The translations under genes and the position numbers were made by a program. DNA of 64,000 nt from Deltaproteobacteria bacterium (GTDB lineage Bacteria; Myxococcota_A; UBA796; SXON01), in NCBI GenBank assembly GCA_947445035.1, contig CANFCK010000021.1, forward strand, positions 1-64,000, written 5' to 3'. Shown here one piece after another: positions 1-6,937 of the stretch; within the stretch, counting starts at the first letter, position 1, and the number at the start of each line of letters is the position of its first letter. Below the pieces are notes generated by a model. The model did not search any database. It saw nothing but the letters and a program-made list of their open reading frames with translations, and had not been told where the DNA came from.

Positions 1-330
1 CGCCGCCGCCGCCGCCCGAGGAACCGCCGCCGCCCGAGGAGCCTCCTCCACCGGAACCGCCGCCGCCGCCGCCCGAGGAACCGCCGCCGCCCGAGGAGCC
101 TCCTCCACCGGAACCGCCGCCGCCGCCCGAGGAGCCGCCTCCACCTGAGGAGCCGCCACCGCCAGAGAGCACTGCCCCGACGATCGCCACCGCAACATCA
201 ACGGCCACGGAAGCGTCGAAGCCGCCACCGCCGGTCGAACCGCCGCCCCCAGTGGAGCCTCCACCGCCGGTCGAACCGCCACCGCCGGTCGAACCGCCAC
301 CGCCGGTGGTCCCCCCCCCGTTCTGCTCGC
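1..330 (-). repeat. Imperfect Gly/Ser codon repeats
   Basis: This is a low-complexity tract of GGC/GGT/TCC/TCG codons on the minus strand. It encodes GGGGSS units (left part) and GGGGST units (about 233-310), split by a non-repetitive hydrophobic stretch at about 162-220. The repeats lie in frame within the spike gene, so length changes by whole units would keep the frame. Confidence 0.85.
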
Positions 331-1048
331 CGCCATCCCCGCTCGACCCGCCACCTTCCGGTTTGGTCGGCGGATGCCGGTGCTTCGGCGTTGCCTTCAC
401 CGCCTTCGGCGCTCCAGGAGAACCCTCGTTATACGTGATCATACTTGCTTTGTGGGTCTGCGACCCACCGCCGTCCATGGTCATGGTCGCGCCCTTCCAC
501 GCGATCGTTTGCCCCGCTTCCATCGCCACAGACGCCGAGGCCTCCAACTTGAAGTCCTTACACTTCAAGCTGATCGTCTCCTTGGCCTCGACGATGAAGT
601 GTTTGTCGACCTTGGTGGTCAAGACCTTCTTGGCCGCGTGCGCTTCCTGATAGATGGCCTTGTTCTCCGAGGTCGACACCAACTCGATGCGCTCCGAACC
701 CGCGGTGTCGTCGAAGTCGATCCAGTGCGAGTTCCGCGACCAGAAGCGACGATGGTCGTCATTGCCATCTTCGTTGGCATAGGGCTTTGGCTTGTCAGCG
801 TCACCATTGTAGACGGCGCCGAGCACATACGGAGTCATCGTGCGGTAGGCGAATCCGATCACCACTTCGGTGCCGATGTCGGGGAGGATCACCCACCCGC
901 GCTCCTTGCCGCTCATCGGCCACATCATCCGAATCCAGGTGGACTCGGGCGGGGTCTCCGAATCGACCGGAAACTTGACCTTGATGCGGGCCATCTTGTC
1001 GGGGTCTTTGTTGTCGACCACGAGGCCCACGACGATGCCGTTGATCAT
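1..1048 (-). CDS. Phage gpV/VgrG-like spike protein with Gly-Ser tail (3' partial)
   Basis: Spike or baseplate hub protein of a contractile injection system, paralogous to the gene just upstream (1056-1712). The start is ATG at 1048 (MINGIVVGLVVDNKDP), preceded by GAGG and 7 bases after the upstream stop. Residues about 1-95 form the gp5/gpV OB-fold: DNKDPDKMARIKVKFP, then a GWV-x-P-D-x-GTEV-like stretch and a GAVYNG turn. A beta-helix-like segment follows, with the same FIVEAKETISLKCKDF motif as its paralogue. After about residue 240 it becomes GGGGS/GGGGSS repeats, broken once by a hydrophobic segment (VAVDVAVAIVGAVLS, bases about 168-208). The reading frame is still open at base 1, so the C-terminus is missing. 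Phage tail, T6SS and extracellular contractile systems share this fold; sheath and tube genes are not visible here, so the system type is not settled. Confidence 0.8.
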   Translation of the reverse strand, partial: MINGIVVGLVVDNKDPDKMARIKVKFPVDSETPPESTWIRMMWPMSGKERGWVILPDIGTEVVIGFAYRTMTPYVLGAVYNGDADKPKPYANEDGNDDHRRFWSRNSHWIDFDDTAGSERIELVSTSENKAIYQEAHAAKKVLTTKVDKHFIVEAKETISLKCKDFKLEASASVAMEAGQTIAWKGATMTMDGGGSQTHKASMITYNEGSPGAPKAVKATPKHRHPPTKPEGGGSSGDGGEQNGGGTTGGGGSTGGGGSTGGGGSTGGGGSTGGGGFDASVAVDVAVAIVGAVLSGGGGSSGGGGSSGGGGGSGGGGSSGGGGSSGGGGGGSGGGGSSGGGGSSGGGGG

Positions 1049-1055
1049 CGGAACC

Positions 1056-1712
1056 TCAGTTGATGTTGATGATGCCGGCCTTGACGGTCAGCGAACTGCC
1101 GCCGTCAATGCCCATCGACGTGGACGCCTTCGCCTCAAACGTTGAGCCCGCCTTCATAGAAATCGAAGCGCCGGCCTCGAGAATGAAGTCCTTGCACTTG
1201 AAGGAGATCGTCTCTTTGGCCTCAACGATGATGTCTTTGCCGCTGTAGACGCTCAGGGTCTTGTCCTTCGCATCCCAGATGATCCGAATCTCTTCGTTGT
1301 GGGTGATCAACTCGATGCGCTCGTCACCCGATTTGTCGTCGAAGGTGAGCCGATGCCCAGCGCGGCTCTGGAAAACGCGGAGGTTGTTGTCGCCGTCCTC
1401 GTTGGCGTAGGGGGGGGTGTCCACCCCGTTGTAGAGTGAGCCGAGCACGATCGCGTGGTTGAAGTCGCCGTGCACGAAGCCGACGAGCACCTCATCCTCG
1501 ATCTCCGGAATCGTCATCCAGCCCCGCTCTCGACCCGCCATCGGCATGGCGAGGCGGGCCCACCAGCTTTCCGGCGTCTCAGGAAGCGTCGGAAACTTCA
1601 CCTTGATCCTCCCGAGCTTCTCCGGATCTTTGTTGTCAGTGCAAATCCCCTCAACCAGACCGGGCATCTGGCCCGACGTGGGCCGACCATGGCGATCCGT
1701 GACCTTTGGCAT
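1056..1712 (-). CDS. Phage baseplate assembly protein V / VgrG C-terminal-like spike protein
   Basis: 218 aa. Residues about 18-100 match the gp5/gpV OB-fold: VEGICTDNKDPEKLGRIKVK, then RGWMTIPEIEDEVLVGF and IVLGSLYNGVDTPP. A short beta-helix-like region of regularly spaced VEAKETISFKCKDF and SISMKAGSTF stretches follows. There is no gp27-like N-terminal domain, so it is the short gpV form rather than a full VgrG. The ATG at 1712 has GGAG six bases upstream. The stop lies 7 bases before the next paralogue. In known systems such proteins trimerise below the PAAR tip and pierce the target membrane; here the PAAR gene is in the same run (2593-2958). Whether it belongs to a T6SS, an extracellular contractile system or a prophage remnant cannot be decided from this window. 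Confidence 0.82.
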   Translation of the reverse strand: MPKVTDRHGRPTSGQMPGLVEGICTDNKDPEKLGRIKVKFPTLPETPESWWARLAMPMAGRERGWMTIPEIEDEVLVGFVHGDFNHAIVLGSLYNGVDTPPYANEDGDNNLRVFQSRAGHRLTFDDKSGDERIELITHNEEIRIIWDAKDKTLSVYSGKDIIVEAKETISFKCKDFILEAGASISMKAGSTFEAKASTSMGIDGGSSLTVKAGIININ

Positions 1713-1739
1713 TGGCGCTCCAGAAGGAAGTGATTTCTG

Positions 1740-2600
1740 CTATCCCGGCCGCCGCGCGACGAGCACCTGAACGCGGTGAACGTGACGCGTGCGCGGTCCG
1801 GCGGGCAACTCCCAGTCGAGATCCTCGGGTTCGGCGACCAGGCGGCAGTCCAGGGCGTGGCCTCGAAAAGTCCGGTTCCCGGCGAGCGCCGCCAACAGCT
1901 CGTGCTCGTCGAACCATGACTCTTCTGGAGTCACCTCGGCGGAGAAAGCGTACGCGCAAGCGACCACCAGCTTTCCGCCGGGGCCGACCAGCGCGTCGGC
2001 TTGCGCCAAGGCCAGCGCCGGATCGCGACAACTATCGAGCAGGTTGAGGACGGCGACGGTCGCAAAACTACCTGCCAGAAACGGCGGGTCCGTCGCATCC
2101 GCAACGATGGCGGCCCCTGCTGCGAGCATGACACCATCGGGCCCATCGACGAGCGGGGGCACCGGCGGACCGGCGAGGAGCAGAGTCAGATTCAGGTCGA
2201 GGCGAATGGTGCCGGGGTGGCCGATCCCGGCCCCGATCTCCAGAATGGGCGTTGTCGACCCCGAGAGCGCGCTGGAGACCCAGCCGCTGAGCGGGCTTGC
2301 CGGCGCCTCGCGATAGGCGCGGAGGAGCCGTTGATTTCGAGCGGTCGCGGTATCGGTCGCCACGAGGTCCACCACCTCATCGGCGATGTCGCGCCTCCGC
2401 AGCGCCGGCGCCCCCTCGCTTTCCGCCCACTGCCGAAGCTCGGTGAGCACGACAGGCACACCGTCAATCACCGGATAGCGGCGACCACAAGCACATCGCA
2501 AGACGGCTCCGTCGCGCGCCAGCCCCCGGTACAGCAGGCGCCCTTCCTCGGCGCGCCGACAGGCTGGACAGACCAGCGCGACCGCCCCGTCGTCAGCCAC
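1740..2600 (-). CDS. Trm112-domain class I SAM methyltransferase
   Basis: 286 aa. The N-terminus has a zinc-ribbon of Trm112 type (CPAC at about residues 11-14, CACG at about 36-39, then YPVIDGVPVVL). A Rossmann methyltransferase domain follows, with motif I EIGAGIGHPG (about residues 120-130), an acidic VADATDPPF stretch and the post-motif GPGGKLVVACAY. The start is GTG at 2600 and overlaps the end of the PAAR gene by 8 bases, which suggests translational coupling. The gene sits between a PAAR tip and two spike proteins, 27 bases before the first of these. The substrate is unknown: it could modify a spike or an effector, or be an unrelated passenger. Class assignment is firm, role is not. 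Confidence 0.75.
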   Translation of the reverse strand: MADDGAVALVCPACRRAEEGRLLYRGLARDGAVLRCACGRRYPVIDGVPVVLTELRQWAESEGAPALRRRDIADEVVDLVATDTATARNQRLLRAYREAPASPLSGWVSSALSGSTTPILEIGAGIGHPGTIRLDLNLTLLLAGPPVPPLVDGPDGVMLAAGAAIVADATDPPFLAGSFATVAVLNLLDSCRDPALALAQADALVGPGGKLVVACAYAFSAEVTPEESWFDEHELLAALAGNRTFRGHALDCRLVAEPEDLDWELPAGPRTRHVHRVQVLVARRPG

Positions 2601-2958
2601 CGACCATCACGTTGGTGCTGCCCTGGATCATCTGCCCGACGCCGCCGCAGTGGGTGTCGGTGTCACCAAGGCGGTGCGCCGGCAACTTGTTGATCAGCAC
2701 AGTTCCCGAACCTTTCGCCGCAACCCAGGTGTTCGGTCCGCAACAGGCCGCGTGCATGCCGTTGTCGGTCACCCGCACCGCAGGCATCTTGTTGACCATC
2801 ACGTTTGGCGACCCCTTGATCGCCGGACCGACCGCCGGATGTGGGCAGGCCGGGCAGCCGTGCACGTCTGCGGGTACCTGGGATTTGTCTCCGACCCGGC
2901 ATTGTGGCGGCAAGGCGACCTCTATGACCGGGAACGTAGCCTGTTCCGCCCGGTCCAC
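2593..2958 (-). CDS. PAAR-domain spike tip protein
   Basis: 121 aa, the length of a PAAR protein with no extension. Features seen: a PAAR-like core with CPACPHPAVGPAIKGSPNVMVN, VRVTDNGMHAACCGPNTWVA and a final QMIQGSTNVMVGG. The paired G-S-x-N-V-M-V strands are typical of the cone-shaped tip that caps VgrG/gpV trimers. Conserved His and Cys residues could bind the single metal ion found in such tips. The start is GTG at 2958 with AAGG a few bases upstream, only 9 bases after the stop of the lipoprotein at 2968-3387. No toxin domain is attached. It likely works with the spike proteins at 1056-1712 and 1-1048. Confidence 0.85.
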   Translation of the reverse strand: MDRAEQATFPVIEVALPPQCRVGDKSQVPADVHGCPACPHPAVGPAIKGSPNVMVNKMPAVRVTDNGMHAACCGPNTWVAAKGSGTVLINKLPAHRLGDTDTHCGGVGQMIQGSTNVMVGG

Positions 2959-2967
2959 GCGTACCTT

Positions 2968-3387
2968 TCAGTTGTCCTGCGCCCCCAACAAAATCCACTG
3001 CCGCAGCAACTCTACCCGCTCCGCACCGAGGCCGTCGGGGGCGGGCATCAGGTCGCCCGTCATCTCGCCTTCGCTGGCGGGATCGATCTTCACCATCAGG
3101 TAGCTGCCATCGGGATCGGCGGGCACCACGCGGATGCTGTTGACCGGCGCCGGGCTGGGGTAGGCCCCTTCTGCCGGCACCGCGACGAGCTCGGCGAACG
3201 CGAGCCCCGTCAGGAGCGAAAGCCCTGCGGCCCCGCCGCCCTCGCCGTGACAGGAAGAAAACGCACACGAGGGCGTGAACACCTCGTTCTGCACGTTGGT
3301 AAGCGTCGGAGCGAGCGGCTCAGCGCTGTCGCCGGTGTCCGCCGTGTCCGTCGACGTGGCGCATGCGATGAAAAGCAGGACCAACAC
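2968..3387 (-). CDS. Lipoprotein with cytochrome c-like heme motif
   Basis: 139 aa from GTG at 3387, almost touching the stop of the upstream gene (3390-3392). A very short signal peptide (MLVLLFIAC) places the lipidated Cys at residue 9, followed by a TSTDTADTGDSAE linker typical of this genome. The mature part has VFTPSCAFSSCHGEGGGAAGLSL, in which CHG preceded by another Cys resembles the atypical heme-binding motif of planctomycete/deltaproteobacterial cytochrome c-like domains (C-x4-C-H rather than C-x2-C-H). It also has a Met late in the domain (GDLMPAPDG), a possible sixth ligand. It may be an outer-membrane or periplasmic electron carrier paired with the copper enzyme encoded just upstream. 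Heme binding is inferred from the motif only. Confidence 0.65.
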   Translation of the reverse strand: MLVLLFIACATSTDTADTGDSAEPLAPTLTNVQNEVFTPSCAFSSCHGEGGGAAGLSLLTGLAFAELVAVPAEGAYPSPAPVNSIRVVPADPDGSYLMVKIDPASEGEMTGDLMPAPDGLGAERVELLRQWILLGAQDN

Positions 3388-3389
3388 GA

Positions 3390-4355
3390 TCAGCCCGCGT
3401 CGCAGATGACCGTGGTCTTCTGCGGGTACACGATGTTGACGGCGACGCACATCTCGTGAGGGAAGACGAGGGCTTCGTCCTTGTCGTTGAACCACGAGCA
3501 GGTCGTACGGAAGGTGGTGTCCTTCGGGATGAACAGGCTGGCGTCGGGGTGGTAGTCGACCATCGGGGCGTCCCGGTACACCGGGTCCCACTCGGGGATG
3601 TCGTAGAACGGCGCGAAGGCATCGCCCTCTTTGCGATCGATCGAAAAGGCCGTGCCCCATTCGTGCATATGACCGAGCACGTAAAGGAAGTTCCAGTCCT
3701 CTTCGGTGGTGCATTCAAAACTGGTCGTCAGCTCGCCAGCCGGCGGGATGCTGAAGTCGGAGTCGTTGTAGATGAGCGGCGCGGCCCACGTGACAACCTC
3801 GTCCTCCGCGATGGTGGTCAACACGGCCAGGTCGCGCACCTTGAACGCTTCCGGGGTGGTGTTGATGTAGTGCGACTGGAGCACGTAGCGCTGCCCCTCT
3901 TCGAGCTGGACGGCCATCCCGTCGGGGAGCGGCATCGAGACGCCAGTCTCCACCCCATTGACGGAGCCGCCGTTGGTGACGCCGATGGGCTCCAGATCGG
4001 CCATCTGGAACTGCCCCCCGTCGCCAGTACAATCCATCACCTCACCATCGGGAACGTCGATGAGTGGGGTCGTCGTACCCATGATCTGGAGGTGGTGACC
4101 ACCGGCGCCCTGGAGCGTGTGCACGTCATGGAGGCCCACCGTCGGGCCGGTGTAGGTGCCGAAAACGCAGGTCATCACGTCGGCACCGGGCTCGACGGTG
4201 AACTCCGCTCCGGACCAGACCGACTGGTCGGCGCTGAGCTGTCCGACCGCGTCGTCGGCCACGCGGTGGTCGGCGAGGTCGTCCCCCCGTTCATTGGTGT
4301 CGAGGGGAGGCGAATCGCCGGCGCAGGCGAGGAGGGCGTTGAGGAGGGTCGTCAT
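3390..4355 (-). CDS. Lipoprotein with copper type II monooxygenase-like domain
   Basis: 321 aa from ATG at 4355, overlapping the upstream gene by ATGA. The signal peptide is short (MTTLLNALLACAG, lipobox Cys 11). The sequence resembles the copper type II ascorbate-dependent monooxygenases (PHM/DBH family). Seen are a GHHLQIMG stretch near the middle, YVLQSHYINTTPE, the HxH-type copper motif in LGHMHEWGT, and a C-terminal TCSWFND and FPHEMCVAVNIVYP with a Met positioned like the copper-B ligand. In known enzymes this fold hydroxylates organic substrates, using electrons from a donor. A cytochrome c-like lipoprotein lies immediately downstream and could supply them. The substrate is unknown. 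Similar domains occur in many secreted proteins of uncharacterised function. Confidence 0.7.
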   Translation of the reverse strand: MTTLLNALLACAGDSPPLDTNERGDDLADHRVADDAVGQLSADQSVWSGAEFTVEPGADVMTCVFGTYTGPTVGLHDVHTLQGAGGHHLQIMGTTTPLIDVPDGEVMDCTGDGGQFQMADLEPIGVTNGGSVNGVETGVSMPLPDGMAVQLEEGQRYVLQSHYINTTPEAFKVRDLAVLTTIAEDEVVTWAAPLIYNDSDFSIPPAGELTTSFECTTEEDWNFLYVLGHMHEWGTAFSIDRKEGDAFAPFYDIPEWDPVYRDAPMVDYHPDASLFIPKDTTFRTTCSWFNDKDEALVFPHEMCVAVNIVYPQKTTVICDAG

Positions 4356-4834
4356 CGTGGGTTCAAGAGCTCCATCGTGACGTCGATCAGGTTGGGCCCG
4401 GCGACGATCGCGAATTTGTTGTCGTTGGGAAAGGTGATGGGATCGCCTTTTTCGCACTCATTGGCGTCGGCATCGAGGCAGCCGAGAATCCAGATGATCT
4501 GCGCGTCGAGCGTGTCGGTGCTGAAGGCGACTGGGGAGGGGCCGCCCCCTACCGTCAGGTCGATGGAATCCGACACGAAGTCGAGCAGCGGCACGGCCCG
4601 GTCCGCCGGACCGAGAGCGGACGCGTCGGCCTCGGCGTAGATGCTGCCACGGAAAATGCCTACGGGCGGCTCGGACATGTCCTCGATCAGATCCGCGTCC
4701 ATGGTGAACTGGAGGTCCAGCGTGGCCGGGCCGACCTCACCAGTGTCGGCCGTGTCACCGACGTCCGCGATGTCACCGGAGTCCGCGGTGTCAGCCACCG
4801 GAGGGAGGCAGGCCAGGAAGGCAATGATGAGCAT
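4352..4834 (-). CDS. Predicted lipoprotein, function unknown
   Basis: 160 aa. The signal peptide is short (MLIIAFLACLPP, Cys 9), followed by a low-complexity linker rich in Asp, Thr, Ala and Gly (VADTADSGDIADVGDTADTG). The mature part is about 110 residues, beta-rich in appearance, with two Cys (GCLDADANEC). I recognise no family. It is first of three consecutive lipoprotein genes with an ATGA overlap to the copper-enzyme gene, so it is probably co-expressed and may sit in the same envelope complex. It starts 15 bases after the rnhB stop. Confidence 0.65.
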   Translation of the reverse strand: MLIIAFLACLPPVADTADSGDIADVGDTADTGEVGPATLDLQFTMDADLIEDMSEPPVGIFRGSIYAEADASALGPADRAVPLLDFVSDSIDLTVGGGPSPVAFSTDTLDAQIIWILGCLDADANECEKGDPITFPNDNKFAIVAGPNLIDVTMELLNPR

Positions 4835-4849
4835 GCCGACGGCGCTATC

Positions 4850-5461
4850 CTATCCGAACAGGGCCTGCTGCCGCAGGTTGTCGATGGTGCCCCACCGGCT
4901 ACGAACCCAACTCGGCAGGGGATCGCCGGACGCCAGCAGCCTGGTCAGGAGGTCCCGGGTCACCGGGTCGGAGGGGTAGCCGCTCCCGACGTCGCCCAGC
5001 AGCGCGATCGCCGCGTCACGGGCCAGCTTGGCGGCGATGCTCGCAGCGCCCACCACCGGGTAGGTCGCGTCGGCCTTCGGCTCGATGGTCCAGTTCTCCA
5101 CCCCGCTCAGGCGGATCAGGCGCTCTCGGAGCTTGGGAATCCCACCGGGGTGGACCGGGGCGTCGAGGTAGACATGGTCGGGCTTGAAGTGGGCAACGTG
5201 GTCGAGGAACAAGCGATACTCGAGCTCGTTGAGGTTGCCGGCGTCGATCTCCGCGGGCTCGACGCGGAGGGTCCGGAGTTGACCGAGGCTTTGCAGGCGC
5301 TCCAGCGCCTCGGCTCGCTGCTTTGCAGACAGCACCTTGCTGTCATTGGCGCCCGCCTTTCGCAGCCCCATCTGATCGGCACCATCGAGTAGAAAGGCCC
5401 CGACCACGAGCGGCCCAAGCACACACCCACGCCCCGCTTCGTCGAGCCCCAGGATTCGCAT
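4850..5461 (-). CDS. rnhB: Ribonuclease HII
   Basis: 203 aa. It cleaves the RNA strand of RNA-DNA hybrids and single ribonucleotides left in DNA. The N-terminus has the diagnostic GLDEAGRG motif (residues about 5-12, with catalytic Asp and Glu), then [21 protein letters not shown] (third acidic residue) and an [10 protein letters not shown] helix. The C-terminal [16 protein letters not shown] ends the domain. Its length fits the family. The ATG at 5461 is divergent from nuoA. The first ATG of the opposite frame (5460) overlaps it, so the shared promoter space is very small unless nuoA starts at 5508. It may be the first gene of the leftward run. Confidence 0.92.
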   Translation of the reverse strand: MRILGLDEAGRGCVLGPLVVGAFLLDGADQMGLRKAGANDSKVLSAKQRAEALERLQSLGQLRTLRVEPAEIDAGNLNELEYRLFLDHVAHFKPDHVYLDAPVHPGGIPKLRERLIRLSGVENWTIEPKADATYPVVGAASIAAKLARDAAIALLGDVGSGYPSDPVTRDLLTRLLASGDPLPSWVRSRWGTIDNLRQQALFG

Positions 5462-5507
5462 GACCGTCGCCGTATCCGGCCCGCGGGGGGGTCGCGCGGG
5501 GCTTGTG

Positions 5508-5924
5508 ATGCCGGGCGGGAACGGTTACCCCGGCCCACCCTCCGGAGTGCGCTTGGGCGACCCCTACGTGCCGGTGCTTGTGTCCATCGTCATCGCGGTG
5601 ATCTTCTCCCTCGTCTTCGTGGCGGGAAGCCGTTTCTTGGGCCCTTACCGGCCCAACGCCACCAAGACGTCGCTGTACGAATGCGGTATGCCCGCGCGTT
5701 TCGCCACCCAGCAGCGCTTCTCGGTGAAGTTCTACCTGGTGGCCGTGCTCTTCATCCTGTTCGACCTCGAAGCGGTCTTCCTCTTCCCCTGGTCGGTGGT
5801 CTTCCGGAGTTTTGTGGAGCAAGGACGAGCAGTCTTTGTCTTCGTCGAGATGCTCCTGTTCCTCGGGGTGCTCTTCCTCGGCTGGTTCTACTGCCTCAAG
5901 CGCGGAGCGTTCCAATGGGACTAG
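5508..5924 (+). CDS. nuoA: NADH-quinone oxidoreductase subunit A
   Basis: 138 aa from ATG 5508; an in-frame ATG at 5460 would overlap the rnhB start and add a Gly/Arg-rich leader with no counterpart in the family, so I prefer 5508. Membrane subunit of complex I at the hinge between the arms. Three membrane helices are visible ([52 protein letters not shown]). The conserved loop carries YECGM and the [11 protein letters not shown] motif lies in helix 2. It starts the 14-gene nuo operon and overlaps nuoB by 10 bases. Confidence 0.92.
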   Translation: MPGGNGYPGPPSGVRLGDPYVPVLVSIVIAVIFSLVFVAGSRFLGPYRPNATKTSLYECGMPARFATQQRFSVKFYLVAVLFILFDLEAVFLFPWSVVFRSFVEQGRAVFVFVEMLLFLGVLFLGWFYCLKRGAFQWD

Positions 5925-6397
5925 AAAACCATCTCGAAGGCATGCCGGTCATCGCGACCCGCCTCGACGAGGTAATCAATTGGGGCCGCAAGTACGCGCT
6001 GTGGCCGATGCCGTTCGGCACCGCCTGCTGCGCCATCGAGTTCATGGGCGTGGTCAGCAGTCGCTTCGACGTGTCGCGTTTCGGCGCCGAGCTTGTCCGC
6101 TTTTCTCCGCGCCAGGCCGACCTCCTCCTGGTCATGGGCACCATCACCCAAAAGATGGCGCCGGTCCTGAAGCAGATCTACGACCAGATGCCCGACCCGA
6201 AATGGGTGGTGTCGATGGGCGCCTGCGCGTCGTCGGGCGGTTTCTACGACAACTACAGCGTGGTGCAAGGCATCGACGAGCTCGTTCCCGTCGATGTCTA
6301 CGTCGCCGGTTGCCCGCCCCGTCCTGAAAACGTGATCGGCGCGATCGTGAAGATCCAAGAGAAGATCTCGCGCGAATCAATTTCGGCGTGGCGCTAG
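5915..6397 (+). CDS. nuoB: NADH-quinone oxidoreductase subunit B
   Basis: 160 aa from ATG 5915, inside the end of nuoA. This is the peripheral-arm subunit that carries cluster N2, the 4Fe-4S centre that passes electrons to quinone. Ligand motifs are all present: the adjacent Cys pair in GTACCAIEF, the Cys in MGACASSGG and the Cys in VAGCPPRPE. The [10 protein letters not shown] and GTITQKMAP stretches are typical of the subunit. Its length is normal. It pairs with NuoD to form the quinone site. Confidence 0.95.
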   Translation: MGLENHLEGMPVIATRLDEVINWGRKYALWPMPFGTACCAIEFMGVVSSRFDVSRFGAELVRFSPRQADLLLVMGTITQKMAPVLKQIYDQMPDPKWVVSMGACASSGGFYDNYSVVQGIDELVPVDVYVAGCPPRPENVIGAIVKIQEKISRESISAWR

Positions 6398-6406
6398 GGA
6401 GTATCC

Positions 6407-6937
6407 ATGGTCGAACGTGACATCATGGCGCGGGTGCAGGCGCAGTTCGGGGAGCGCGTCCTCGCCTCGTACGAGTTCCGTGGCCAGTGCGCGGTGACGG
6501 TGCGCCCGGCGGACCTTCGCGCGGTGCTGGTCTGGCTCCGCGACGACGGGGAAATCAACGCCGACTGGCTCTTGGACGTCGGTGGCGTCGACTACCTGGG
6601 CTACCCCGACGACGACGACCGCGAGTGGCGGTACGAGGTGGCGTACCAGGTCTACTCCATGGCGAAGAATCACCGCTTTCGCGTGAAGGTGGCGGTGCCG
6701 GAAGGCGCAGAGAGCGTTCCGAGCGTGTGGGACCTGTGGGCCGTGGCCAACTGGATGGAGCGCGAAGTCTGGGACCTCTACGGCATCCGCTTCGAGGGTC
6801 ACCCCAACCTCCGGCGCATTCTCTGTCACGACGAGTTCGAGGGGCACGCGCTGCGCAAGGACTACCCGATCAACAAGCGTCAGAAGCTCTCTCAGCCCGC
6901 TGAGAACCTGCTCTGCGACAAGGTGGAGTGGGCATGA
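6407..6937 (+). CDS. nuoC: NADH-quinone oxidoreductase subunit C
   Basis: 176 aa. This is the peripheral-arm subunit of about 30 kDa type. Characteristic stretches are LLDVGGVDYLGYP, YQVYSMAKNHRFRVKV, VWDLWAVANWMEREVWDLYG (the family signature with ExWDLYGI), F-x-GHPNLRRIL and LRKDYPI. It is separate from nuoD, unlike the enterobacterial nuoCD fusion. Its stop overlaps the nuoD start by ATGA. Confidence 0.95.
   Translation: MVERDIMARVQAQFGERVLASYEFRGQCAVTVRPADLRAVLVWLRDDGEINADWLLDVGGVDYLGYPDDDDREWRYEVAYQVYSMAKNHRFRVKVAVPEGAESVPSVWDLWAVANWMEREVWDLYGIRFEGHPNLRRILCHDEFEGHALRKDYPINKRQKLSQPAENLLCDKVEWA

Noticed and set aside
1..330. CRISPR-like or satellite repeat
   Set aside because: Repeats follow the codon frame of the spike gene and encode Gly/Ser units; there are no spacers.
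5460..5507. Upstream ATG start for nuoA
   Set aside because: It would overlap the divergent rnhB start codon and add a Gly/Arg-rich leader not seen in NuoA proteins.
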